A stretch of 6,828 nt of DNA from Candidatus Omnitrophota bacterium (GCA_027034965.1 JALVWL010000228.1:1-6828); one strand, 5' to 3'. Numbered from the stretch's first letter, positions 1-6,527 are shown. The notes: generated by a model from the letters alone, not told the origin. Numbers and translations: made by a program.

Positions 1-243
1 ATCTATGCCGAAGAAGGTTGGGTAGATTATGGTGTCCTTGATAGATTCTTCAGAATAAGGATAGAGAAGCCGAGGAAGGTTATTCCCATCAAGAAGGGCC
101 AGCTTATGATAAAGATTACGGATCTGAATAGTGATTTTGCCTTAAAAATGCGCTCTGTATTGGGTTTTTTTTCGTCCCATTGGTTTTCAAATAAATCTTT
201 AAGTGATATACTATTATACAGCATGGAGGAGGTAGGGAGATGA
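1..243 (+). CDS. 3' end of an unrecognised gene (80 residues visible)
   Basis: Reading frame 1 is open from the window edge to the TGA at 241-243, giving the last 80 residues of a protein that starts outside the window. The frame begins IYAEEGWVDYGVLDRFF and ends LLYSMEEVGR. The stretch is mixed basic and hydrophobic (RFFRIRIEKPRKV, then LGFFSSHWF) with no clear membrane segment. I do not recognise the family and give no function. The frame is supported by its close: the stop overlaps the ATG of the next gene as ATGA, and the Shine-Dalgarno sequence for that gene lies inside this frame, which is the coupling style used three more times in the window. An overlapping minus-strand frame lacks such support. 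The gene is probably the upstream member of the same operon. Confidence 0.7.
   Translation: MYAEEGWVDYGVLDRFFRIRIEKPRKVIPIKKGQLMIKITDLNSDFALKMRSVLGFFSSHWFSNKSLSDILLYSMEEVGR
184..212 (+). promoter_or_regulatory. Possible sigma70-type promoter with extended -10, before the FecR gene
   Basis: TTTTCA at 184-189 matches the -35 consensus TTGACA at 4 of 6 positions. After a 17-bp spacer comes TATACT at 207-212, preceded by TG at 204-205, so the whole reads as an extended -10 (TGATATACT). Transcription would start near 219, leaving a roughly 20-nt leader with the strong AGGAGG at 227-232 placed 7 nt before the ATG at 240. It lies inside the end of the upstream gene, so it would be an internal operon promoter. 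AT-rich DNA gives such matches by chance, so this is a moderate call. Confidence 0.4.
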
Positions 244-1277
244 GAAGCAGGGCTTTATATGGTATTTTAGGGGGCTTAGGTATAATATTGGCCTGGGGTC
301 TGATTTTTGCACCATCTTACCTATTTGCTGGGCAGGTATCCCTTACCTCAGTGGTGGCAAAGGAGCCCCTTGCAATACTTCTGGACATACAGGGCACAGG
401 TAGCCTCGAGCGTGGGACTGATACCTATACTATTACCAAATCAGGCATAGGTTTCAAAAAAGAGGATACCTTCACAATTTCTTCAGGAGCATCAGATTAT
501 GCCATAATTACTCTGAATAAAAAAGGAACCAGTTATGTAAAGTTAGGGCCAGGTGCGAGCATTACCTTCCTGGACGATGATGGAAACTTTGCCATAACAG
601 GCGTCTATGTAGAGGGTTCTAGTAGTAATTATGCGGATCTGACCTTTAATATAAATCACGCCAGTCCTGAATCCCCATTTTTTATCTGGACTCCGGATAT
701 AGTTGTGGGTGTCAGGGGAACCTGGCTTTTGTTAAAGGTAAAGAACCACACGGCTCCGAATCCGGATACACAGATATTAGGGGAGTATAAGGGAGGCTTC
801 ACATGGGAGCCGGACGATGTGCGTATATATCCCTTAGATCCAACGAAATTTGGATTGCCTGCCAACTCGACAATAGATGAAAATTTGATAATTGATAGTT
901 TTTCAGATTTTAACTTAGATCAAGAGAATTTTCTTATAGATCATTCCGTAAATTTACCTGTGATTATGGATCCAAGCTATGGACAGTGCATGAGTCCTGT
1001 TACTGCTGTCCATGATTATACTTCGGGAGGGACATATCTTTTACTTACGACGGCTCAAAAGTTAGTTGGGGTGAATGTATCTAATATTATGGTTGAAGTA
1101 GTTGATAATGGGACTGGTGGCATTAATAAAGAAGAGATAGAAGAAGAGAAAAAACATAAATATCACAAATTAAAGAAACTAAAACACAAAGGCAAACATG
1201 GCGAAGAAAGAAGATTTCTAGAAATCTTACTTGACAAAGGAGAAGAGCTTTTGAGATATCTTTTAGAAGTGCTGTAG
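240..1277 (+). CDS. Exported FecR-domain protein with Lys/His-rich C-terminal tail
   Basis: A 345-residue protein with an N-terminal signal peptide: R2/R4, a hydrophobic core at about 7-29, and likely cleavage near YLFA-GQ (30/31). A FecR-type beta domain follows. Residues 64-110 show the familiar pattern (ITKSGIGFKKEDTFTISSG, then SYVKLGPGASITF), and TPDIVVGVRGTW (151-162) matches the conserved 'TP..v.gVRGT' signature. The middle (200-290) is unassigned. The tail from about 297 is highly charged, with 9 Lys and 4 His in the 17 residues 304-320, then an amphipathic Leu/Glu helix to the end. The classical FecR role, passing a siderophore signal to an ECF sigma factor, is unlikely: there is a signal peptide instead of a cytoplasmic anti-sigma segment, and no sigma or TonB receptor gene is nearby. 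A periplasmic or surface binding role linked to the following pilin genes is inference. The start is supported by AGGAGG at 227-232. Confidence 0.75.
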   Translation: MRSRALYGILGGLGIILAWGLIFAPSYLFAGQVSLTSVVAKEPLAILLDIQGTGSLERGTDTYTITKSGIGFKKEDTFTISSGASDYAIITLNKKGTSYVKLGPGASITFLDDDGNFAITGVYVEGSSSNYADLTFNINHASPESPFFIWTPDIVVGVRGTWLLLKVKNHTAPNPDTQILGEYKGGFTWEPDDVRIYPLDPTKFGLPANSTIDENLIIDSFSDFNLDQENFLIDHSVNLPVIMDPSYGQCMSPVTAVHDYTSGGTYLLLTTAQKLVGVNVSNIMVEVVDNGTGGINKEEIEEEKKHKYHKLKKLKHKGKHGEERRFLEILLDKGEELLRYLLEVL

Positions 1278-1319
1278 GACTTAAATTGGGACTAAAGGTG
1301 GCTTAAAGGGAAGGGCGAA

Positions 1320-1673
1320 ATGTTTTTGTCTTTAAATAATAAAGGTGTATTTCTGGGAGAGGTTCTTATATCATTAGTTGTAATTGCTTCTCTTATATAT
1401 ATTACCTTTACCATCTTTGGTAGTATGTCTGGTAGCTATAGCTCCCAGGAAAAATATTCCCGTGCCTATTATGTGGCCTCGATGAAGATGGAAGAGATGC
1501 TTTCCTTGAATTACGAAAACATCACGGATGAAGGATGCGTACCGATTTCTACTTACCTGGGAGACAACGAATATCTTTCTGGCAACGTGTGTGTTAGCGT
1601 TACCCCTATTAATGACTGGGACAATGTGGTTGATACTGATGCAAAAGAGATTACAGTTACGGTTACATTCTAG
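1320..1673 (+). CDS. Prepilin-like minor pilin, PilV/GspI-like
   Basis: A 117-residue protein with a clear type III signal for prepilin peptidase. A short leader ends NNKG (cleavage after Gly9), and the mature protein starts VFLGEVLISLVVIASL, with the essential Glu at mature position +5 (E14), followed by a hydrophobic helix to about residue 33. The KMEEML stretch at 56-61 fits the alpha1-C helix of minor pilins. Cys73 and Cys91 could form a disulfide-bonded loop, and the end (EITVTVTF) is a beta strand. It is the first of three consecutive prepilin-like genes, matching PilV in pilV-pilW-pilX and GspI in gspI-gspJ-gspK. Such proteins form the tip complex that primes assembly of a type IV pilus or type II secretion pseudopilus; which of the two cannot be told here. 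AAGGG at 1311-1315 is a close Shine-Dalgarno. The 3' end overlaps the next gene. Confidence 0.8.
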   Translation: MFLSLNNKGVFLGEVLISLVVIASLIYITFTIFGSMSGSYSSQEKYSRAYYVASMKMEEMLSLNYENITDEGCVPISTYLGDNEYLSGNVCVSVTPINDWDNVVDTDAKEITVTVTF

Positions 1674-2157
1674 ATATGGGACTAGCTTGATGGAACTACT
1701 CCTGGGGTTGGTCTTGTCTTCGATTATTTTCGGAGTAATCGCAGGTATATATAATGCCCAGACGATGTTTTTTAATAAAGAGCTCTCTGGTTTTGACCTG
1801 AATTCAGATGCAAGGATTATCCTGGCCTCTTTTAAGAGATATACGGCAAGAGGGGTTTCTGTTGTGAGTTGTAATTCCACAGCTCTTACAATTAACACAA
1901 TAGAGAATAATGTGGTCAGCAATATTACCTGGCAAGTGGATGGAGACAACAAAAGAATGTATCTATATACCTCCCCAGGAACGTATGGCTATCTATTGAC
2001 GGATAAATTAGTGGCCCAGCCGAGTTATTTTTCTAATAGCGTTGCCCCTTCAGGAATAGAGCGAGTAGGTGTAGATTTTGAGCTAAAAGATAAATATGGC
2101 CAGAGGGTAAAGCGCCATGCAGTATATAGATTGATCCTAAGTGGGGATGAGATATGA
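1639..2157 (+). CDS. Prepilin-like minor pilin, PilW/GspJ-like
   Basis: With the start placed at ATG 1639 this is a 172-residue protein. The basic 14-residue leader MQKRLQLRLHSRYG ends in Gly14, and the mature protein starts TSLMELLLGLVLSSIIFGV, with Glu at +5 (E19) and a hydrophobic helix to about residue 38. NSDARIILASFKRY (55-68) is typical of PilW/GspJ proteins. The C-terminal half is beta-rich with a single Cys (78). The frame is open back to 1528, but that start would give a 51-residue leader and a 146-nt overlap with the preceding gene. ATG 1639 gives a normal leader and a 35-nt overlap; ATG 1612 and 1624 remain possible. No strong Shine-Dalgarno precedes any of them, so translation may be coupled to the upstream gene. 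The stop overlaps the next start as ATGA. Confidence 0.75.
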   Translation: MQKRLQLRLHSRYGTSLMELLLGLVLSSIIFGVIAGIYNAQTMFFNKELSGFDLNSDARIILASFKRYTARGVSVVSCNSTALTINTIENNVVSNITWQVDGDNKRMYLYTSPGTYGYLLTDKLVAQPSYFSNSVAPSGIERVGVDFELKDKYGQRVKRHAVYRLILSGDEI

Positions 2158-2495
2158 GATGCTTGGGCAATAAAGGGATAGGTTTATTTACGGTAGTTGT
2201 ATCTATAGCTATTATATCGGCTATAGTTGTAGCCAGCCTTTTATATCTATCTTTCTCCCACTATAAACTTTTTAGAAATGAAATGGCGGGGACTATTGCC
2301 TCCTATGCCTATGAGGCCGCCCTTCAAAGGGCCTATTTTGAGATAGAGATGAACCCGACTGTGGCCGATACCATAGCCAGCGGCAATGATTATTACATAA
2401 ATAATTTTACAGTTGGGAGAATAACAATGAATATTACCATTACCAATGATACCGATGGTGATGGATTTTTCGATATTGATGTTGATATTATATGA
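2154..2495 (+). CDS. Prepilin-like minor pilin, PilX/GspK-like, with C-terminal acidic loop
   Basis: A 113-residue protein. A leader ending NKG (cleavage after Gly8) is followed by mature IGLFTVVVSIAIISAIVVAS and a long hydrophobic helix to about residue 34. Mature position +5 is Thr (T13) instead of Glu. Loss of Glu5 is a known trait of GspK, the tip pseudopilin, and its position third after PilV/GspI- and PilW/GspJ-like genes agrees. It is far shorter than typical GspK (around 300 residues), so PilX-like is the safer wording. Near the C-terminus, D99, D101, D103, G104 and D107 make a D-x-D-x-D-G-x-x-D loop of the calcium-binding kind, between strands TMNITIT and FDIDVDII. The start overlaps the previous stop (ATGA), with GGGGA at 2143-2147 as ribosome site. 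The stop overlaps the HD-GYP gene in the same way. Confidence 0.7.
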   Translation: MRCLGNKGIGLFTVVVSIAIISAIVVASLLYLSFSHYKLFRNEMAGTIASYAYEAALQRAYFEIEMNPTVADTIASGNDYYINNFTVGRITMNITITNDTDGDGFFDIDVDII

Positions 2496-3583
2496 TAAGG
2501 TTAAATATGAAAGATTTACAGGCAATCATAGAATTATCTCAAAACATATTGGGACTTCAGGAGTTGGAGAGGTCTGCTGAGATATTGAGTCAGCGAATAA
2601 AGCATCTATATGGTATTCACTATATTGGTCTGTTTTCAGTGGAAAATGAACAGCACCTTTCCTTACTCCACGGCAGCGGCCTGGGCAAGGATGAGATTAC
2701 CAATATAAAATTATTATCATGGTGGGAGGATATAGCCAATGAGGTACTTTCCACCAGAAAGATGGTAAGCATTTCTGGAGAAACAGCACGCCAGAGGTTT
2801 GAAGAGACCTTTTCATCTGCCCTCGGATTGCCCTTGTTCAGCTCGCATGGTCTGAAAGGGATTATCGTTATGCTGTGTGAGTCGGATTCTTTCTGTCCTG
2901 CGGATGTGGCAGATGAGTTGATCGTAATGTCTATGCCCCTTACAGCCGAGATAGTCAGCTCTGAATTGTATGCGCGCCTTGAGGAATTATTCCTTAGCAC
3001 TATCCTTGCCCTTGCCTCTGCGGTTGATGCAAAACATCCTTATACCCGTGGACATTCAGAAAGGGTTACTCGTTATTCTATGGCAATAGCTCAGGAGATG
3101 GAGTTGGATAAATCTGTCCTCAAGGACCTGCGAATATCTGCCCTTTTACACGATGTCGGGAAGATAGGGATAAGTGAAAATGTCCTCGATAAGAATGGTA
3201 AGTTGACAGATGACGAATATGATATGATAAAGCAACACCCTTCTATAGGGGCACGTATAGTTGGAAAGATTGTCAATTCTGAGAAAATTGTGCCTGGCAT
3301 ACTGGAGCATCATGAAAGATATGATGGCAAGGGCTATCCGAATGGCAAAAAAGGAGAGGAGATTTCCCTCTTCGGGAGGATAATTGCTGTAGCCGATACA
3401 TTTGATGCTATGACCTCTACTAGGGCCTATAGAAAGGCATTACCCTTTCAGATAGCTGTTGAGGAGATAGTCTATAATTCAGGCTATCAGTTTGATCCTA
3501 AGATAGTAAAATTCTTTGTCCAGGCCTATGAGAAAAATAAGGATATATGGCAGAGGGAGAATATAATTTACTCTGCTATCTAA
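2492..3583 (+). CDS. GAF-HD-GYP protein, probable cyclic-di-GMP phosphodiesterase
   Basis: A cytoplasmic 363-residue protein with no signal peptide or membrane segment. Residues about 10-157 look like a GAF-type sensory domain (weak match), followed by a short helix linker. An HD-GYP domain fills about 165-350 and carries the expected motifs: AVDAKHPYTRGHSERV (177-192), HDVGKIG (220-226, metal-binding H220/D221), QHP (248-250), EHHERYDGKGYP (272-283, holding the HHE and GYP signatures) and ADTFDAMTSTRAYR (301-314). Every motif I can check is intact, so it should hydrolyse cyclic-di-GMP or a related dinucleotide; the GAF ligand is unknown. The ATG at 2492 overlaps the last pilin gene (ATGA). 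Met6 (2507) is a good alternative start, with AAGG six nt upstream. Its place directly after three pilin genes suggests control of pilus function by local cyclic-di-GMP breakdown. Confidence 0.88.
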   Translation: MIRLNMKDLQAIIELSQNILGLQELERSAEILSQRIKHLYGIHYIGLFSVENEQHLSLLHGSGLGKDEITNIKLLSWWEDIANEVLSTRKMVSISGETARQRFEETFSSALGLPLFSSHGLKGIIVMLCESDSFCPADVADELIVMSMPLTAEIVSSELYARLEELFLSTILALASAVDAKHPYTRGHSERVTRYSMAIAQEMELDKSVLKDLRISALLHDVGKIGISENVLDKNGKLTDDEYDMIKQHPSIGARIVGKIVNSEKIVPGILEHHERYDGKGYPNGKKGEEISLFGRIIAVADTFDAMTSTRAYRKALPFQIAVEEIVYNSGYQFDPKIVKFFVQAYEKNKDIWQRENIIYSAI

Positions 3584-3600
3584 AGCTATAGGGGACCTTT

Positions 3601-3897
3601 ATGAAGAAGAGAATAACTTTTTATCTAATTCTCTATTTAGTAGTAATCTTCTTTGTGTTTGCCCCTTCTTACAGCCGCTACTATAGGATGAAGACGCAAT
3701 TGGCGAACCTCCAATCGGATATAGTAAGGCTGGAAAAAGAAAATAAGTCCCTTGCCAGTAGATTGAAACAGATCGAGAGCGACGCAGGTATGCTCGAGGA
3801 AATAGCCAGAAGAAAGTATAGGATGGGTGCGCCCGGTGAGATAATATATATAATATCTGCGGATGAGCAGGACAGCGGTCCCTCGTTGGTCAATTAG
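3601..3897 (+). CDS. FtsB/DivIC-like septum formation initiator
   Basis: A 98-residue bitopic membrane protein. There is a short basic N-terminus (MKKR), one membrane helix at about 5-24, then a coiled coil from about 28 to 62 (MKTQLANLQSDIVRLEKENK and onward). The conserved end motif EEIARRKYRMGAPGEIIY (66-83) matches the 'ARe.lgm..pgE..y' box of the FtsB/DivIC family. These proteins join FtsL and FtsQ/DivIB in the divisome and help activate septal peptidoglycan synthesis. Length (about 100 residues) and layout are normal for the family; choosing between ftsB and divIC would need phylogeny, so no symbol is given. The gene begins 17 nt after the HD-GYP stop, with AGGGGA just before the ATG, so it may be read from the same transcript. 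Confidence 0.85.
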   Translation: MKKRITFYLILYLVVIFFVFAPSYSRYYRMKTQLANLQSDIVRLEKENKSLASRLKQIESDAGMLEEIARRKYRMGAPGEIIYIISADEQDSGPSLVN

Positions 3898-3912
3898 TCT
3901 GTCCAAAAAAGT

Positions 3913-3941
3913 ATTCCATTATCCTTTTTCATTAGTATAAT
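3913..3941 (+). promoter_or_regulatory. Possible promoter of pyrE-glyS
   Basis: The 69-nt gap before pyrE contains a perfect -10 hexamer TATAAT at 3936-3941. The best -35 at 17 bp is ATTCCA (3913-3918), only 3 of 6 matches, so either the promoter is weak or the -10 match is chance. Transcription would start near 3948, about 19 nt before the GTG start, with AGGGAG (3954-3959) as ribosome site. I see no pyr attenuator hairpin or PyrR-type site in the gap. Confidence 0.4.
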
Positions 3942-3966
3942 AGAATGGCATTTAGGGAGTATTGGC

Positions 3967-4503
3967 GTGGATTTTAAGAATATGTTAAAGCCACTTATAC
4001 TGGATGTCGTTGTTCGAGGACAGGTTAGACTGTCTTCGGGGAAGATAAGCGATTTTTATATCGACGGAAGAAAGGTAAGCCTTACCAGCAAAGGAGCCTT
4101 TTATATTGGTAATCTGATCCTGGATATTATGCAGGATTTAGGCCTTTCTGTGCTATCGGGCTTGACCCTTGGCGCAGATCCAATAGTCTCGGCTGTGCTC
4201 TGTTGCGCAGGGATGAGAGAAATGGATGTAAAGGGCCTTATCGTGCGCAAGGAAAGAAAGGCCTATGGCCAAGGGCGGCAGATAGAAGGTCCGGAAGTAG
4301 AGAAGGGAAAAGAGGTATTAGTTGTCGATGATGTTGCAACCACAGGCGGTTCGATACTCAAGGCTGCTGAGGTATTACGTTCCGAGGGCTATAGTGTTTC
4401 CCATGCGGTGGTAATAGTAGATAGACAAGAAGGTGCCAGGGAGCATCTTTTCCAGGCCGGAATAGATCTTTTGCCTTTGTTTTCAAAAGAGGAGCTTTTA
4501 TGA
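3967..4503 (+). CDS. pyrE: Orotate phosphoribosyltransferase
   Basis: PyrE converts orotate and PRPP to orotidine 5'-phosphate and pyrophosphate, the fifth step of pyrimidine synthesis, in the cytoplasm. The 178-residue product carries FYIDGRKVS (30-38), the LTLGADPI loop (66-73), RKERKAYGQG (94-103, the flexible catalytic loop with its lysines) and the PRPP-binding motif VVDDVATTGGS (119-129). VDRQEGAREHL (151-161) is also typical of the family. The protein is near the short end for PyrE (about 180-215 residues), but no motif is missing. The start is GTG, chosen because AGGGAG lies 7 nt upstream; the ATG of residue 6 (3982) is less well placed. The stop overlaps the glyS start as ATGA, so the two are probably translated together. 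OMP decarboxylase (pyrF) is not in the window. Confidence 0.92.
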   Translation: MDFKNMLKPLILDVVVRGQVRLSSGKISDFYIDGRKVSLTSKGAFYIGNLILDIMQDLGLSVLSGLTLGADPIVSAVLCCAGMREMDVKGLIVRKERKAYGQGRQIEGPEVEKGKEVLVVDDVATTGGSILKAAEVLRSEGYSVSHAVVIVDRQEGAREHLFQAGIDLLPLFSKEELL

Positions 4504-6353
4504 GGTTATTGGTAGAGATCTATAGCGAGGAGATACCAGCCGCATATATGCCGTCTATTCTGCGACAGGCAAGAAAGTTCTTTCGTAAGGCATTAAAGGC
4601 CAAGGTAGCCGTCCTTGGTACCTGCAGGAGATTGGTGGTACTGGCAGAGGAGATTGAGGAGGCAGTAGATATTGCACGGGTAATAGGTGAGTTTATTTCT
4701 AGTGTTTCTCTCCCAAAAAGAATGCGATGGGATGATTCTGGCCTCAGATATGCGCGCCCTATCAGGAATATTCTGGCCCTTTCAGATAACGGGTTGATAA
4801 AATTTTCTCTCGGCAACTTAACTTCAAATAATCAGACACTCTTTCTGGATGGAAGGAATTTTCTGCTTACGGCTAAAGAAGTGAGACATATTGATGATTA
4901 CTTTTCCTTTATGAAATCTATAGGAGTAATCCTTCCTCCAGAAGAGAGGAAAGAAACGTTGAAGTCGGCCTTGCTTGCTGTTGGAGAAAAGAATGGTTGC
5001 ATACCTAATATAGAGGAGTCTCTGCTCGAAGAGATTAATTACCTTATTGAATCTCCTTACGTCTTTCTGGGAAGGTTTGATAAGGCCTTCTTGGAGTTGC
5101 CAAGAGAAGTCCTGATAAGCAGTATGGCAAAAAATCAGAAACTCTTTACGATGTCCTATAAGGATGGTCGTGTGGCGAATCTATTTGCAGGGGTACTTGA
5201 GGCGCAGTCGCGCCAGGGATTTGATTATTCAGCCATAGTTGACAGGGTAGAATCTGTTTTATCAGCAAAACTTTCAGATGCATATTTCTTCTGGAAGGAG
5301 GACCTAAAAGTCCCTCTTAAGGAGAGGGCAAAGGCCCTTGACAGGGTTATGCTCCATACGAATATTGGCTCTATGCGGGATAAGATAGATAAAATAAAGG
5401 CCCTCGTAGAGACCTCTGCTGATATCCTGGGCGTGGATGATGAAGAGAAAAATGACCTATTGCTTGCAGCTGAGCTTTCAAAGGCAGACCTTGAATCTAT
5501 GATGGTCTACGAATTTCCAGAGCTTCAGGGGATAATGGGATACTATTACGCCATTGCTCAAGGGATAAGCGATCCTGTCGCAGAGGCAATCAGGGGCCAT
5601 TATCATCCTGTTAATTTTGAAGATAACCTGCCCGATACTCGTTTGGGAAGGCTTCTATCAGTAGTTGAACGGGTAAGCGATATTACTGCATACTTCAAAG
5701 CAGGTCTTAAACCCACTGGAAACGAAGACCCATTTGGAGTTAGGCGAATGGTTTTGACTTTGATAAAACTGATAATAAATTCGCCTGAAGAAATAGATTT
5801 GAAAAAGTTATTTGACCTATCAATATCTCTCTGGGATGCGCCGGCAGAAGTATTGTCTGAGATAGAGGCATATTTTAAAGATAGGGTAGTTTCACTATTC
5901 CTCCAGAGGGGCATTAGAAGGGATATCGCTATTGCTGTGTGGAATACATATGGGCTAAATATCAGAAAAGGATTTGAGATAGCTAAAGAGCTAAATAAAC
6001 TATCCAAAACCGATAGCTTCAAACAAGCGCTAAAGGTAATAGAAAGGACACATAAAATAACGAAGAAAGTGGACAAATCATCCCTTCCGAAAGTAAACCG
6101 AGAATTATTTGAAACCCAAGAAGAGGTCGAGTTATGGGAGCAATTTCTCTCAATAAGAGATGAGCTTGAAGGAAAAGACTTTGAAGTAAAGGCAATAATT
6201 GAATCCTACTCCCAGCTTTATCCCTTACTTCACAACTTCTTTGATAAAGTAATGGTAAATGTAGAAGATGAGAAGATAAGGGCAAACCGCCTCTCCATAA
6301 TGGCTCAGATAAACCACATCTTCTCTGAAAAATTAGCCAACTTTTATGGATGA
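4500..6353 (+). CDS. glyS: Glycyl-tRNA synthetase beta subunit, shortened form
   Basis: The beta subunit of the two-subunit (alpha2beta2) glycyl-tRNA synthetase helps bind tRNA-Gly, while the alpha subunit (GlyQ) carries the aminoacylation core. Family landmarks run in order: the N-terminal LLVEIYSEEIPA (3-14), GTCRRLVVLAE (40-50), LPKRMRW then RPIR (71-89), LELPREVLISSM (198-209), LSDAYFFWKEDLKVPL (258-273), EFPELQG (338-344), GLKPTGNEDPFGVRR (402-416) and a C-terminal anticodon-binding region with NFFDKVMVNVEDE (579-591) and NRLS (596-599). At 617 residues it is shorter than the usual 680-700. The loss is concentrated between residues about 50 and 70, where E. coli GlyS has about 60 extra residues with the KGP/AAEG segment. 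The usual ADKLD motif reads VERVS (389-393). glyQ is not adjacent. The reading frame is otherwise intact. Confidence 0.9.
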   Translation: MRLLVEIYSEEIPAAYMPSILRQARKFFRKALKAKVAVLGTCRRLVVLAEEIEEAVDIARVIGEFISSVSLPKRMRWDDSGLRYARPIRNILALSDNGLIKFSLGNLTSNNQTLFLDGRNFLLTAKEVRHIDDYFSFMKSIGVILPPEERKETLKSALLAVGEKNGCIPNIEESLLEEINYLIESPYVFLGRFDKAFLELPREVLISSMAKNQKLFTMSYKDGRVANLFAGVLEAQSRQGFDYSAIVDRVESVLSAKLSDAYFFWKEDLKVPLKERAKALDRVMLHTNIGSMRDKIDKIKALVETSADILGVDDEEKNDLLLAAELSKADLESMMVYEFPELQGIMGYYYAIAQGISDPVAEAIRGHYHPVNFEDNLPDTRLGRLLSVVERVSDITAYFKAGLKPTGNEDPFGVRRMVLTLIKLIINSPEEIDLKKLFDLSISLWDAPAEVLSEIEAYFKDRVVSLFLQRGIRRDIAIAVWNTYGLNIRKGFEIAKELNKLSKTDSFKQALKVIERTHKITKKVDKSSLPKVNRELFETQEEVELWEQFLSIRDELEGKDFEVKAIIESYSQLYPLLHNFFDKVMVNVEDEKIRANRLSIMAQINHIFSEKLANFYG

Positions 6354-6392
6354 AGCCTGAGGACTAGCAACTAAATGACTAAATAGGACAAT

Positions 6393-6407
6393 TTTTCCCT
6401 GGGAAAA
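6393..6407. repeat. Short palindrome TTTTCCC-T-GGGAAAA
   Basis: Perfect 7-bp arms sit around a single T, 39 nt after the glyS stop. As RNA the loop would be too tight for all seven pairs and no T-run follows, so it is a poor terminator. As DNA it could be a protein-binding site, but there is no gene next to it to regulate. Confidence 0.4.
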
Positions 6408-6475
6408 TCCGTCTCATATAGTGACTAAATCTTTTAGGAAGAATCTGTTTCACTTGGGTGGGGAGGAGTGAGAAG

Positions 6476-6503
6476 GTTTTGCAGATGATAAAGTTTTGCA
6501 GAT
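6476..6503 (+). repeat. Two direct copies of GTTTTGCAGAT, 17 bp apart
   Basis: GTTTTGCAGAT occurs at 6476-6486 and again at 6493-6503, separated by GATAAA. The period of 17 bp is not a whole number of DNA turns. Each copy contains TTGCAG, and the second lies at the right distance to act as a weak -35 for the TATAAT downstream. No function can be assigned. Confidence 0.5.
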
Positions 6504-6527
6504 AGCCTCGCTATATTATATAATATA
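6496..6527. promoter_or_regulatory. 16-bp AT palindrome that could form a (bidirectional) promoter core
   Basis: TATATTATATAATATA at 6512-6527 is a perfect 16-bp palindrome. It holds TATAAT on the + strand (6519-6524) and on the - strand (6520-6515). On the + strand, TTGCAG at 6496-6501 lies 17 bp upstream and matches the -35 at 3 of 6 positions. No gene follows within the window on the + strand, and glyS lies in the opposite direction on the left, so this may just be AT-rich DNA. Confidence 0.2.

Noticed and set aside
27..224. Minus-strand frame of 65 codons with a membrane-like segment
   Set aside because: It is antisense to the upstream partial gene, whose frame is supported by the ATGA overlap; no ribosome site or family match.
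240..1277. FecR-type iron-signalling anti-sigma factor
   Set aside because: There is a signal peptide in place of the cytoplasmic anti-sigma region, and no ECF sigma or TonB receptor gene nearby.
1374..1952. Minus-strand frame of 192 codons
   Set aside because: It runs antisense across two prepilin genes whose cleavage signals and membrane helices are clear, and its product has no recognisable domain.
5603..6076. Minus-strand frame of 157 codons inside glyS
   Set aside because: It lies wholly antisense to conserved GlyS motifs and looks like a codon-pattern shadow.
6393..6407. Rho-independent terminator for glyS
   Set aside because: The stem has essentially no loop and is not followed by a T-run.
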